Below, piece by piece: positions 25,402 to 34,083 of a stretch of 64,000 nt of DNA (its first letter is position 1; every line of letters begins with the position of its first letter). Under the pieces are notes generated by a model. It searched no databases. It saw only the letters and a program-made list of their open reading frames with translations, and had not been told where the DNA came from. Both the position numbers and the translations under genes were made by a program. The stretch is from Deltaproteobacteria bacterium (GTDB lineage: Bacteria; Desulfobacterota; Desulfuromonadia; Geobacterales; Geobacteraceae), in assembly GCA_009668975.1 (NCBI GenBank), contig SBEG01000003.1, positions 1 through 64,000 of the forward strand, in the 5' to 3' direction.

Positions 25402-26610
25402 TCAAGGAACAACTATCTTGTAGATTACGCCGGCAGTCATATCAGCCACATACAGGTTACCTGCCTCATCCTCGCCGAAGCTGGAAATATTCAGGGTGGT
25501 ATCGAGCAGCAGCTGGTTTTCCCAGACAAGGCCATTGCGGCGCAATCCCCAGATCCTGCCGCTGCAGAAATCCCCGTAGAGGTAGATTCCCTGCAAAGAC
25601 GGGTACTGGGCGCCACGGTAGACGAAGCCCCCAGTCACCGAACAGTCACCGTTCAGGTGGTCGTACTCCGCAACCGGCAGGGTCAGGCCGGCTTGTGAGC
25701 AGGCGGGATCAGTGAAGCAGTGCATCCCTTCCATGATGTTCCAGCCGTAATTTTCTCCTCCGCTGCTTGCCGAAGGCTGGAAATTCACCTCTTCGAACTG
25801 GTTTTGACCCACATCGGCGATATAGAGGTCCCCGCTTCCCCGGTCAAAGGAAAAACGCCACGGATTTCGCAGACCATAGGCCCAGACCTCGCTGTTGAAG
25901 GGGTTGCTTGCCGGAATTGCATAGGGGGAGCTGCCTGCTTCCACATCAATCCGGAGAATCTTGCCCAAATGCACGGCAAGGTTCTGCGCGTTGTTGAACG
26001 GGTCGCCGCCGCTGCCGCCATCACCCAAAGCTACATAGAGCAAGCCGTCCGGTCCGAAGGCCAGGTGGCCTCCGTTATGGTTCGCGAAGGGTTGCGCCTG
26101 GGAAATAATGGTTATTCCTCCGGCCGGATCGGCGACATCCGGGTCCACGCTGACGGGATAGCGGGCAATGACAGTATCACCGGTGACTCCGCTCAGTCCG
26201 GTGTAATCCACGTAGAAATACTGCTTCGCCGAAAAGCCGGGCGGAAAAGCGATACCGAGTAAGCCCTGCTCACCACCCGCGGATTGAACCAGTCCACTGA
26301 TGTCGAGGAAAGGTGTGGCAGAAACGGTCCCGTTCCTGACCAGTTTGATTACCCCCGCTCTTTCCACCACGAACATACGTCCGCTGCCGTCCCCGGCATG
26401 GGCAATGTTGACCGGTTGATTAAAACCAGCAGCAAAACTTGTCAGGGTTATGGCCGGGAAAGCAGGCGGGTTATCGGGAGGGGGAGACTGAGCTGAGCCT
26501 CCGCCGCCACTGCAGGAAACGAGGACGAGTAAGGATATGAGCAGCGCAACATGGAAAGGGGTGCTTTTCAGACCAATCCGGGGATGGAACATGTTGAATA
26601 TGCGATTCAT
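25402..26610 (-). CDS. PQQ-dependent sugar dehydrogenase-like lipoprotein (GSDH/YliI family)
   Basis: About 402 aa from the MNRIFNMF start, which has AAGGAGG upstream. The lipobox LVSC followed by SGGGGSAQ marks a lipoprotein. The body is the six-bladed soluble aldose-sugar-dehydrogenase propeller: FNQPVNIAHAGDGSGRMFVVERAGVI, GGEQGLLGIAFPP, NHNGGHLAFGPDGLLYVALGDGG, GLRNPWRFSFD and ADVGQNQFEEVN. HNGGHL carries the family's catalytic His and GLRNPWR its substrate and cofactor contacts. Oxidation of aldoses with PQQ and an external acceptor in the periplasm is the likely role. Confidence 0.85.
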   Translation of the reverse strand: MNRIFNMFHPRIGLKSTPFHVALLISLLVLVSCSGGGGSAQSPPPDNPPAFPAITLTSFAAGFNQPVNIAHAGDGSGRMFVVERAGVIKLVRNGTVSATPFLDISGLVQSAGGEQGLLGIAFPPGFSAKQYFYVDYTGLSGVTGDTVIARYPVSVDPDVADPAGGITIISQAQPFANHNGGHLAFGPDGLLYVALGDGGSGGDPFNNAQNLAVHLGKILRIDVEAGSSPYAIPASNPFNSEVWAYGLRNPWRFSFDRGSGDLYIADVGQNQFEEVNFQPSASSGGENYGWNIMEGMHCFTDPACSQAGLTLPVAEYDHLNGDCSVTGGFVYRGAQYPSLQGIYLYGDFCSGRIWGLRRNGLVWENQLLLDTTLNISSFGEDEAGNLYVADMTAGVIYKIVVP

Positions 26611-26806
26611 TTTACACCTCCTTGTGCTTATTCTCCATTTTCCCATGCTACCGGCTACTGTCAATCTAAGGGCAGGTTGAGCCGGGGTCGGTCTTGCAGT
26701 CCGGGAATCTTGGGGTAAAATTCGGGCATGTCGGGCAATGCCCTACAAGTGCTCAGAGGGTAAGTGCCGCGCTGTTGTATAAATTGAAATAAGGGGGTAG
26801 TTTGCT

Positions 26807-27286
26807 ATGAAATCTCCGCACTTACTCAAATGGATACTGCAGAGTTTCTTTTACACCGTAGTACTCTTGATCGGATTCGAAGGCATAGCTGCCGGAGCGT
26901 CACCGGCAGGTCCTGTCGCCATCAAGGGCTATGACAGCGTCGCCTATTTCACCGACGAAAAGGCCCTGCAAGGCAGCGAATCATTTTCCTTCCCGTGGCA
27001 CGGTATGACGTGGTATTTTAGGACCGCTAAAAATCGAGACCTTTTTGCGGCCAGTCCAAAGAAATATGCCCCGCAATATGACGGGTATTGCGCCTGGGCC
27101 ATGACCGAGTCGCGGAAAGCCATCACCGATCCGGAAGTATGGAGAATAGTCGACGGGAAGCTGTACCTGAACTGCAGCAGGTCAGCATATCAGAAGTGGA
27201 TCAAGGACCTTCCCGGCAATATCAAAAAGGCTGATCAAAACTGGTTAAAATTTACGGGCGGGAATCTGAAAGGGCAGGGGAAATAA
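26807..27286 (+). CDS. Exported YHS domain protein
   Basis: 159 aa. An N-terminal signal sequence (about residues 1-30, ending AAG-ASP) is followed by the YHS-type segment VAIKGYDSVAYFTDEKAL...GMTWYFRTAKNRDLFAASPKKYAPQYDGYC, which binds heavy metals in related proteins, with the DGYCAWAM Cys as a candidate ligand. Many homologues are periplasmic and sit near oxidoreductases or metal-resistance genes. A GGGGG site lies nine bases before the ATG. It is divergent from the PQQ-type dehydrogenase and may share its regulation. Confidence 0.75.
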   Translation: MKSPHLLKWILQSFFYTVVLLIGFEGIAAGASPAGPVAIKGYDSVAYFTDEKALQGSESFSFPWHGMTWYFRTAKNRDLFAASPKKYAPQYDGYCAWAMTESRKAITDPEVWRIVDGKLYLNCSRSAYQKWIKDLPGNIKKADQNWLKFTGGNLKGQGK

Positions 27287-27389
27287 GGGCTGCCCGGAAA
27301 ATAGGAACTTGTCCTTTTTTCGTTAAATCCATGCGGAATCGCCTCCCCTGTTATCGACGGATTGAGCAGGAGTTTTTGAAGAATAAATC

Positions 27390-27422
27390 AGACCTGCCAG
27401 GTTTTCAAAACCTGGCAGGTCT
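27390..27422. repeat. 33-bp dispersed palindrome, copy 3 (perfect)
   Basis: Identical to 24483-24515. It lies between the YHS gene and the aldehyde dehydrogenase, about 120 bases before the latter's start. Confidence 0.85.
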
Positions 27423-27538
27423 TTGTATCTGATTCAATCCCGCGTGGTTTTGAAAGAGGACGCTGTTCTCGATCTCAGATGGTAAATGCTGGGGGCGGGA
27501 CGGAACAAGTTAATACGAGAAATTCAGGAGAGTTTACA

Positions 27539-28903
27539 ATGCCGCTTGAATCAATAAATCCGGCCACCGGCAAAGTTATGCAGGTTTTCGAGGAGTGGTC
27601 GGCTGTTACAACTGACATGGTTGTCGAGGAGGTGCACGACAGCTGGCCCGCCTGGCGCGACAGCTCTATTACCGAGCGGGCCGTTCTGCTGCGAAAGGCG
27701 GCGGAGGTTTTGCGCCTTCACGCGGGCGAATACGCCGAACTGATGGCCCTGGAGATGGGGAAACCGCTGGCCCAGGGGCGGGCGGAAGTGGAAAAGTGCG
27801 CCTGGGGCTGTGAGTACTATGCCGACCATGCCGCCGGGTACCTGGCCGATGAGCCGGCGGAGAGCGACGGTTCCCGGGCCTTTGTGGCGTTCCGGCCACT
27901 GGGATTGGTGTTGGCGGTCATGCCTTGGAATTTTCCCTTCTGGCAGGTCTTCCGCTGTGCGGCACCGGCTCTGATGGCCGGTAATGTGCTGGTCTTGAAA
28001 CACTCCTCCAATGTGCCGCGCTGTGCCTTGGCCATCGAGGACGTCTTCCGCAAGGCCGGTTTTCCGGAAAACGTTTTTCGAACCCTGCTGATCGGTTCCC
28101 GCCGGGTTGAGGGCGTAATTGAGAACAGTCGGGTGAAGGCGGTCGCCCTTACCGGCAGCGATGCCGCCGGACGCCAGGTAGCGGCAGCCGCCGGCCGGAT
28201 GTTGAAGAAAACCGTTCTGGAATTGGGAGGGAGCGATCCGTTCATCGTTCTGGCTGATGCCGACCTGGCGGAGGCGGCCAGGGTCGGGGCGCTCGCTCGC
28301 TGCAATAATGCCGGGCAAAGCTGCATAGCTGCCAAGCGTTTTCTGGTGGAAGAGCCTGCCTATTCCCGTTTTCTGGAGTTGTTCGTCAGAGAGATGGCCG
28401 CTTTTGTAGTCGGCGACCCTCTGGATGAGGTCACTCAGGTTGGGCCTCTGGCCCGGCGGGACCTGGTGACGGATCTGCACAGCCAGGTGAGCGATGCGGT
28501 AGAATGTGGCGCCGCTGCGATACTTGGCGGCCAACAGCTGGCGTCACCCGGTTGCTACTATCCGCCTACCGTGCTGACCGGTGTGCAGCCCGGGATGCGT
28601 GCCTACCATGAGGAACTGTTCGGTCCGGTGGCCACGGTTATGCCAGTGCGCGACATAGAGCATGCCCTGACTGTGGCAAATGATACCCCCTTTGGCCTGG
28701 GAGCGTCACTCTGGACCGCTGACGCGGCCAAAGGGGCCGCTCTTGCAGCACGGATCGAGTCCGGCGCGGTTTTTGTCAACGGCATGGTGAAGAGCGATCC
28801 GCGTCTGCCTTTCGGCGGGGTGAAAGATTCCGGTTACGGCCGGGAACTGGCCGGATTCGGCATCCGGGAATTCGTCAATATCCAGACGATCTGGATCGGC
28901 TGA
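27539..28903 (+). CDS. NAD(P)-dependent aldehyde dehydrogenase (succinate-semialdehyde dehydrogenase type)
   Basis: 454 aa. The start MPLESINPATGKVM has TCAGGAGAG upstream. Class-defining motifs are complete: MPWNFPFWQVFR; the Rossmann-type ALTGSDAAGRQVAA; the general base Glu in LELGGSDPFIVL; the nucleophile Cys in NNAGQSCIAAKRF; and ELFGPVATVM; and a C-terminal PFGGVKDSGYGRELAGFGIREFVN. The last motif and the short length match the SSADH/GabD-like group that converts semialdehydes to acids. Soluble, cytosolic. The adjoining genes do not indicate a pathway. Confidence 0.85.
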   Translation: MPLESINPATGKVMQVFEEWSAVTTDMVVEEVHDSWPAWRDSSITERAVLLRKAAEVLRLHAGEYAELMALEMGKPLAQGRAEVEKCAWGCEYYADHAAGYLADEPAESDGSRAFVAFRPLGLVLAVMPWNFPFWQVFRCAAPALMAGNVLVLKHSSNVPRCALAIEDVFRKAGFPENVFRTLLIGSRRVEGVIENSRVKAVALTGSDAAGRQVAAAAGRMLKKTVLELGGSDPFIVLADADLAEAARVGALARCNNAGQSCIAAKRFLVEEPAYSRFLELFVREMAAFVVGDPLDEVTQVGPLARRDLVTDLHSQVSDAVECGAAAILGGQQLASPGCYYPPTVLTGVQPGMRAYHEELFGPVATVMPVRDIEHALTVANDTPFGLGASLWTADAAKGAALAARIESGAVFVNGMVKSDPRLPFGGVKDSGYGRELAGFGIREFVNIQTIWIG

Positions 28904-28933
28904 TCCAGGACAATGCCGATGCAGAGAGGCGAC

Positions 28934-28966
28934 ATGTAGTCCCGCCGTCAAGCCGTGGGACTACAT
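28934..28966. terminator. Hairpin between convergent genes
   Basis: ATGTAGTCCC and GGGACTACAT form a perfect 10-bp stem with a 13-base loop midway between the stops of the aldehyde dehydrogenase and the outer-membrane protein gene. No U-tract follows on either strand, so termination is probable but not certain. Confidence 0.5.
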
Positions 28967-28986
28967 GCCTCCTCAATTTGCACAAC

Positions 28987-30438
28987 TCAGAAACGGCTGT
29001 TCAGCGACAGCTGCACCTTCCCTTCACGCGGATATCTCTGCCCTTTATATTCTCCGGTTTCCGGGGATACGGCGGCATCCAGGTCCATGCTCAACCAATT
29101 TTGGCCGAAAGTCAGTCCGGCCGTTATTACGGGACCCACGCCGCTTGCAGCAATGTTTTTATAGGCCCCCACGCGGAAGGCAAACCAATCGGCCGGGGTC
29201 AGTTCCACACCGCCACCCAGATTCCTGCTCTTCACCCCGGCTTGGGTTGTTTCGTTATTCGTCAGGTCGATATCCGCCGCAATGCTTAACCAATCGAGCA
29301 GGCTGACCGAAACGCCGCCGCGCACTTGCGGCTTGATTTTGAAACCATCCGCGGAGCTTTCCAGCTCAGAGGTGGAGAATTCCGGGGAATTCAAATTCTT
29401 GGCCACGATTCCCAGGTTCAGATCGTGCCACTTCCAGAGAGCGCCCAAGTCGACGCCCCAGGTGACGCTGTCCTGGTGGGTGCTGGTGATATTATTGAAA
29501 ATATCGCCCGAATCGGTATTGAACAGGGTGGTTCTGGAAAGATAGACCCGTCCGGCCATGACTTTGACCGAAGCGCCGATTCCCAGCGTACCGAAGCGAC
29601 CCAGGTCGATGGGATAGCCGTAGGCCAGCGGTACTTCGAAAAATGCGAGTCCGCGAGTTATGATGCTCGACTGGTTGGTATCGATGTCTCCCGCTATCGA
29701 GCCGTTGCTGATGGAATTGCCGATCTGAATAAGAGCATTGGTGGCCGAAGCAGAGGACAGGTTGGTGACATTCGAGGAGGAAAGCTGCTGGTCGAAGGCA
29801 AAAGCGATATTTTCGCCTGTCGCACCTCCGCCGAAGGCATTGGCAATCGTCAGGAATTGCTGTTGGGTAAAGAATTGCGGGGCGCCGCTTGAGCTGGCGC
29901 CGATAGCGGTCGCCAGATCGGCGGGCGAACCTATGCCCGACAGTCTGATATTGGTGAGGTCGAGATCGGGAGTGCCGGCGCCCTGCAGTGTGCCGAAAAT
30001 GCCGGTACCGAAATGCCGGATGCGCATCCCGAGGATTGCGTCGCCATTCAAGTGCAGGGAGTTGTTGCCCAATTGCTGCATTTCGTTCATTATTCCGATC
30101 AGTTGCGTAGCCTGGCCGGCCCGGTTGAGGTTTGTCGCGGGATCCGCCACCAGATCGAGGTCGCCGGTGGTCGGGTCTTCCAGCCGGGACAAACGGTCCA
30201 CGTTGTTTGCGAGATTATCATCGATCTTGTAGCCGACGCTTGCCCCAAGTTTGATCACGGTCTTTTCCCCGTCAAAGGCGAGTGCACCGGGATTCCAGTA
30301 TGCGGCGCTGCCGTCAAAGGTCCGGGCAACGCCGGCTCCACCCATGCCGAAGGTACCCATCTGCTGGAATTCCAGTGCGAGCGATGGCGTTGCCATCATC
30401 AGCGTCATTGCGCAGGCCAGTAAAATCTTTCCTTTCAT
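28987..30438 (-). CDS. TraF-2/OmpP1-FadL-like outer-membrane beta-barrel
   Basis: 483 aa from MKGKILLA, which has AAGGGGGAT upstream. The signal peptide ends SLA-LEF. FQQMGTFGMGGAGVARTFDGSAAYWNPGAL is the N-terminal signature of OmpP1/FadL and the Geobacter conjugal-TraF-like barrels. The rest alternates polar and aromatic residues in beta strands, and the protein ends NSRF with a terminal Phe as barrel proteins do. It could transport hydrophobic compounds or be structural. Its 5' leader contains a cGAMP-type GEMM riboswitch with a terminator, so expression is probably second-messenger dependent. Confidence 0.8.
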   Translation of the reverse strand: MKGKILLACAMTLMMATPSLALEFQQMGTFGMGGAGVARTFDGSAAYWNPGALAFDGEKTVIKLGASVGYKIDDNLANNVDRLSRLEDPTTGDLDLVADPATNLNRAGQATQLIGIMNEMQQLGNNSLHLNGDAILGMRIRHFGTGIFGTLQGAGTPDLDLTNIRLSGIGSPADLATAIGASSSGAPQFFTQQQFLTIANAFGGGATGENIAFAFDQQLSSSNVTNLSSASATNALIQIGNSISNGSIAGDIDTNQSSIITRGLAFFEVPLAYGYPIDLGRFGTLGIGASVKVMAGRVYLSRTTLFNTDSGDIFNNITSTHQDSVTWGVDLGALWKWHDLNLGIVAKNLNSPEFSTSELESSADGFKIKPQVRGGVSVSLLDWLSIAADIDLTNNETTQAGVKSRNLGGGVELTPADWFAFRVGAYKNIAASGVGPVITAGLTFGQNWLSMDLDAAVSPETGEYKGQRYPREGKVQLSLNSRF

Positions 30439-30522
30439 GCCGATCCCCCTTGTCGTGCTGTGTGGAAAATGTGAGTTCCATTTTCCGGTTTGAAGATAAA
30501 TTTCCCCTCCCGGCAAAAACGC

Positions 30523-30569
30523 AAAAAAGCCGGGCCCTCATATCCTTGGATATTTCGGCAACCCGGCTG
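30523..30569 (-). terminator. Terminator of the cGAMP-type riboswitch
   Basis: On the minus strand AGCCGGG pairs with CCCGGCT, followed directly by a T run. AGCCGGG is also the 3' part of the aptamer, so ligand binding should prevent terminator formation and turn the downstream gene on. Confidence 0.75.
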
Positions 30570-30632
30570 TCTCGTAAAGACCCTGTAGGCTTTCCGTCCC
30601 ATCCTCGCGGATGGTTTAGTATTGTCGTGTAT
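30550..30632 (-). promoter_or_regulatory. GEMM-Ib-like (cGAMP-type) riboswitch aptamer
   Basis: Minus-strand landmarks: ACGACAATACTAAACC; a stem closed by a GCGA GNRA loop; GGGACGGAAAGCC; GGGTCTTTACGAGAC; and AGCCGGGTTGCCG. Anchored on AAACC, the position equal to Vc2 G20 is A, which in Geobacter variants is the change linked to preference for 3',3'-cGAMP. It lies about 110 bases upstream of the outer-membrane protein start. Confidence 0.8.
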
Positions 30633-30868
30633 CAAATTTGTGATGTTAGTGTTCTGTCTTTTAGAGCTTATCGACTCTGATATGAAAAACTTTAATGCCA
30701 AATTCTGTTTATCGGGAAAAGGAAGAGAAATGTTTGGGGCAAGAAGGGGGCTAATGTTTTCAAGTCTTCCGGGTTTTATTGACTTTTAGTTACTTTTGGC
30801 CAAAATTACTACAAGCCAAATCAGCTGCCTGCCCCCGGAGAGCGACACCATCCAAAGGAGAACCGCTT

Positions 30869-32851
30869 GTGAATTCAAAAAAACTTTCAATTATTATCGC
30901 AGTTGTCAGCGGCATCCTGGTCCTGCTTCCTGGAGGGGCACTGCTCCTGGTAAAGATACTGGTGACTCCGGAAATGCTCCGGAAAAACGTGTTGCCCCGA
31001 GTGGAAAAGCTGGTGCAGCGCCGGATCGAAATGGGCGACGCGAAAATCGGGCTCTTTTCCGGGATAGCGCTGAAAGGTTTGAAAATATACGAGAAAGATG
31101 GCAAGGGACTTTTCGTTTCGTTTGCGGAAGCGCGCCTCCACTACCAGTTTCTGCCGCTTTTGTCCCGTCGGGTGGTGGTGGACGAGGTAGTGCTCGATAC
31201 TCCCGATGTTCATGTCGTCAGAAACCTTGACGGATCGTTCAATTTCAGCGATCTGCTCAAGAAAAAACATCCGGAGGTTCCCCCCGCGGAGAAAGAAAAG
31301 ACTCCTTTTACCTTTGCCGTTGCCAAAGTTGAGGTGACAGACGGTCAGGTGCGCTATGACGACCGGAAGGGAATTTTCGGCTCGCCGTTCAGCTACAATC
31401 TGCGGGAGATCGGTATTGAGATCAACAACCTTACTCCAGACAAACGGTTTCCCCTCGAAATCAAGGCTGCTGCACCGGGTGTCGAACTTGAATTCAGCGG
31501 GACCCTGGCGCATCTTGTCAGCGGGCCATCGCTGGATGGCCAGCTAACGGCTAGCATTGCCGACCTGGCGAAAGCGGTGTCAGGTCTGCCCCCCGGTATC
31601 TCGGCCAAGCTTCGCGCACTTTCTCCAACCGGAAAGATTGCAGCGAATGTCCACCTTGCGGGTGAGGTCAAAGCGCCGCTAGCCCTGCTCAAGGACGGTG
31701 AGGCGCAGCTGGAGGGTATTTCGTTGGCGGCAGCCGGACAGAACCCGGTGATTTCCGGGACAGTTGCTCTTGCCGACCGGGCGCTTACCTCGCGGAACCT
31801 GATAGTGGTCCTGGGGAAAAACCGGCTGGATCTGCAGTTGAAGACCTCTCCGCTGGACAAAAAGCCGCTCGCCCTTGCACTGAACGCAAACAGCGAGTCG
31901 CTGGATCTCGATCCGCTGACGTCGGCAAAAAAAGCAAAGGCAGCTTCTTCACCCTCAAAGCCGGGCGCCGATTCCACGGGACCGGGTCCGCTGAAACTAC
32001 CGCTGACCTTGAGTGGTGCGGTCACTGCAAAAGCGCTGACTTTCAAAGGTCTGGCCATGTCCGGGGTTTCACTCCGCTACCGGCTCGCGGACAGTATTCT
32101 CACGGTTGAAGACCTGAAGGGCGGCATTGCCGGTGGAACCTTTCTTGATGCCACTACGGTCAATCTCGGAACCCGCGGATTTGCCTACACCACCAGGCTC
32201 TCCCTGCACGGTGTTCAGGCCGAAAAGATCGTTGCCGCATTCGCGCCCAAGGCCGCCGGAAGCGTCTCCGGCGTTCTGTCGGCCAAAGCCGCTCTGTCGG
32301 TCAGCGGCGCCACTCCCGCCAGCCTGAAGCGGAACCTCACCGGCAGCGGCTCCTTCGAACTGAAAAACGGTAAACTGTCCGGCAGCGGTTTCATGGGCGA
32401 GTTGGCCGCTTTTCTCGGCAGCCCGGGCCTGCGGGTCGTCCGTTTCAGTTCATTTGCAGGAACCTATCGTATAAAAGGCGGGCAGGTTTATCTTGATTCC
32501 GCACTGGACGGTTCCGATATCCGCATGAGACCCCAAGGCCGGATCGGCTTCGATAAAAGCCTCGACCTGGACCTCGACACCCAGATCGCCCCGCGCATCA
32601 CCGGCACTGTGGCACGGGGCACAGTGGGGAGTTTCGTCACCAACGATCAGGGCTGGGGTGAAATCCCCCTGAAGGCTACCGGGACAGTCGGCAAACCCCG
32701 CTTCTCCCTGAGCGGCAATAAGCTGGGCCGCAGGATCGGTGAAAAACTCGGAGAGACCCTCCTGAAAAAACTGGACAAAGGCACGGGGACCGGGCAGCCG
32801 CCGGGAGATCAGGATCTGGGCACAACCATTCGTGGGCTTTTCGGCAGGTAG
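30869..32851 (+). CDS. AsmA-family envelope protein
   Basis: 660 aa starting at a GTG with AAAGGAG eight bases upstream. One N-terminal membrane anchor (IIIAVVSGILVLLPGGALLLVKILV) is followed by a long periplasmic beta-rich region with the AsmA signature near the start (RIEMGDAKIGLFSGIALKGLKIYEKDG) and at the C-terminus (GSGSFELKNGKLSG, ...RIKGGQVYLDSALDGSDIRMRPQGRIGFDKSLDLDLDTQI). AsmA-like proteins bridge the periplasm and move phospholipids to the outer membrane. It is divergent from the riboswitch-controlled barrel gene. Confidence 0.85.
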   Translation: MNSKKLSIIIAVVSGILVLLPGGALLLVKILVTPEMLRKNVLPRVEKLVQRRIEMGDAKIGLFSGIALKGLKIYEKDGKGLFVSFAEARLHYQFLPLLSRRVVVDEVVLDTPDVHVVRNLDGSFNFSDLLKKKHPEVPPAEKEKTPFTFAVAKVEVTDGQVRYDDRKGIFGSPFSYNLREIGIEINNLTPDKRFPLEIKAAAPGVELEFSGTLAHLVSGPSLDGQLTASIADLAKAVSGLPPGISAKLRALSPTGKIAANVHLAGEVKAPLALLKDGEAQLEGISLAAAGQNPVISGTVALADRALTSRNLIVVLGKNRLDLQLKTSPLDKKPLALALNANSESLDLDPLTSAKKAKAASSPSKPGADSTGPGPLKLPLTLSGAVTAKALTFKGLAMSGVSLRYRLADSILTVEDLKGGIAGGTFLDATTVNLGTRGFAYTTRLSLHGVQAEKIVAAFAPKAAGSVSGVLSAKAALSVSGATPASLKRNLTGSGSFELKNGKLSGSGFMGELAAFLGSPGLRVVRFSSFAGTYRIKGGQVYLDSALDGSDIRMRPQGRIGFDKSLDLDLDTQIAPRITGTVARGTVGSFVTNDQGWGEIPLKATGTVGKPRFSLSGNKLGRRIGEKLGETLLKKLDKGTGTGQPPGDQDLGTTIRGLFGR

Positions 32852-33025
32852 TGGCTTGGGCAAAGCGGAAATCGTTTTTGTTCAAGCCATAGTGATCTCA
32901 CCCTGTGCCAGCGGAATCTTTCCAGCTGTGTGGCTCCTCGTGTCCGGTTTTTATTCTGTCCGCTTGGGGTATAATTACACCATGTAGTTTCTTGTTTCAG
33001 ATCTACCGGGAAAGGGGGTGAATCC

Positions 33026-33433
33026 ATGTCAAGGATATGGCTCGCGTTTCTAGTGATTTTTCTTGCCGTAGGTTGTGCGGCAATGGGAGACAGTGCCGCC
33101 AAGGGCGATGCTCCTCGCATGGCAAAGGAAGAGTTGCAAGCTATACTTGGTTCTCCTGATCTTATTCTTCTCGATGTGAGACAGGGAAAAGACCTGGTGA
33201 ACAGCGATCGCAAGATCGCAGGAGCAATCAGGGAGGATCCCGGGAACTTCGATGGCTGGCGTGATAAATACCCGAAAACGAAAACCCTGGTACTCTATTG
33301 CGCTTGAAGGAATGAAGGCACCAGCGCCAGTTTGGCGTTGAAACTTCTCGATTCGGGATACGCAAAGGTTTTCGCGCTTAAGGGTGGTTGGAATGAGTGG
33401 CTGAAGGCCGGTTATCCGGTGGAGCCGAAGTAA
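33026..33433 (+). CDS. Selenocysteine-containing rhodanese-like lipoprotein
   Basis: A 135-codon frame with one internal TGA (33305-33307, codon 94) read as Sec. The lipobox LAVGC at the N-terminus places it in the periplasm. The rhodanese fold is intact on both sides: LDVRQGKDL, YPKTKTLVLYCA-U-RNEGTSASLALKLL, VFALKGGWNEWLKAGYPV. The usual homologue sequence is YCACPNEGTSA, so the TGA sits at the second Cys of the active loop. A hairpin with a G-starting loop 22 bases after the TGA fits a bacterial SECIS. A strong terminator follows the TAA. If TGA were a real stop, the protein would lose its active-site helix. Confidence 0.8.
33305..33340 (+). other. Candidate bacterial SECIS element
   Basis: Starting at the TGA, the stem CAGCGCCA (33322-33329) pairs with TGGCGTTG (33333-33340) around the loop GTT. 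The loop G is 22 bases past the TGA, inside the usual 16-37 range, and the hairpin lies in the reading frame as bacterial SECIS elements do. Confidence 0.65.
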
Positions 33434-33448
33434 ATGTGGTTTTTTGAT

Positions 33449-33475
33449 GGCCTGCTTTCCCGCAGGCCTTTTTTT
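33449..33475 (+). terminator. Intrinsic terminator of the Sec-rhodanese gene
   Basis: GGCCTGC-TTTCCC-GCAGGCC followed by seven T residues, 16 bases after the TAA. Confidence 0.9.
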
Positions 33476-33555
33476 GTCACGAGTACGGTAGAGACGGGTT
33501 GGAAACCCGCCCGAAGTCCGTCGGTTCAGTGCGTAATCGTACCAGGTGCCTTACG

Positions 33556-34071
33556 TCAGCGGCGCTTCTTGCCTTTGGGGGCGGGTGGTTGTCCCACCGT
33601 TTTGAACTCCGCTTCATAGCCGATGGTGAAGGGGCTGGTGGTCTCGTTGCGCATGCTGAGGAAGTGCTTATTGTCTTTGTCAAAGGGGCAGATCGGCATA
33701 CTGCAGGGTTCGAAGCCGAATTTTGCATAAAAGCCGGGTGCACCGAGGACGAACAGCGGCTGGTTTTTGATCGCTTCCTGCCGCAAGGCAAACCGCAGTA
33801 GCTCAGAGCCCACCCCCTGCCGTTGAAAGTCCGGCATCACGGCCATGGGCGCCAGGTGCAGCCCGCAAATCTCAGGACCGTGATAGGCATGGGTGAATGC
33901 CAGGTAGGCGATGACTCTGCCGGTATGGATGCAGACCCATTCGTAGGGCGGTTTGCCGTTTTCGTGAAATTTCTGCACCAGCTCCGCTTCGTAGTCACTG
34001 TCGGGAAAGGCGCGGCGCAAGAGTGCGTATACCTTGACGCGGGTTTCTTCCGTTACTTTCTGTATTTTCAT
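33556..34071 (-). CDS. GNAT-family N-acetyltransferase (YhbS-like)
   Basis: 171 aa. The acetyl-CoA loop APMAVMPDFQRQGVGSELLRFAL and the C-terminal LGAPGFYAKFGFEPCS strand-helix are typical of the COG3153/YhbS group. The substrate is not predictable. The C-terminal tail PPAPKGKKRR is basic. It ends just before a terminator region and lies 12 bases downstream of the FEN-RNase H fusion, so the two are probably co-transcribed. Confidence 0.8.
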   Translation of the reverse strand: MKIQKVTEETRVKVYALLRRAFPDSDYEAELVQKFHENGKPPYEWVCIHTGRVIAYLAFTHAYHGPEICGLHLAPMAVMPDFQRQGVGSELLRFALRQEAIKNQPLFVLGAPGFYAKFGFEPCSMPICPFDKDNKHFLSMRNETTSPFTIGYEAEFKTVGQPPAPKGKKRR

Positions 34072-34083
34072 CGTGAATCTCTC

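Noticed and set aside
33026..33307. Truncated rhodanese pseudogene
   Set aside because: Downstream homology in the same frame, the exact position of TGA at an active-site Cys and a SECIS-like hairpin favour selenocysteine.
33490..33530. Inverted repeat GACGGGTTGGAAACCCG as regulatory site
   Set aside because: A short GC-rich inverted repeat between convergent genes; it may be a dispersed repeat but no second copy was noticed.
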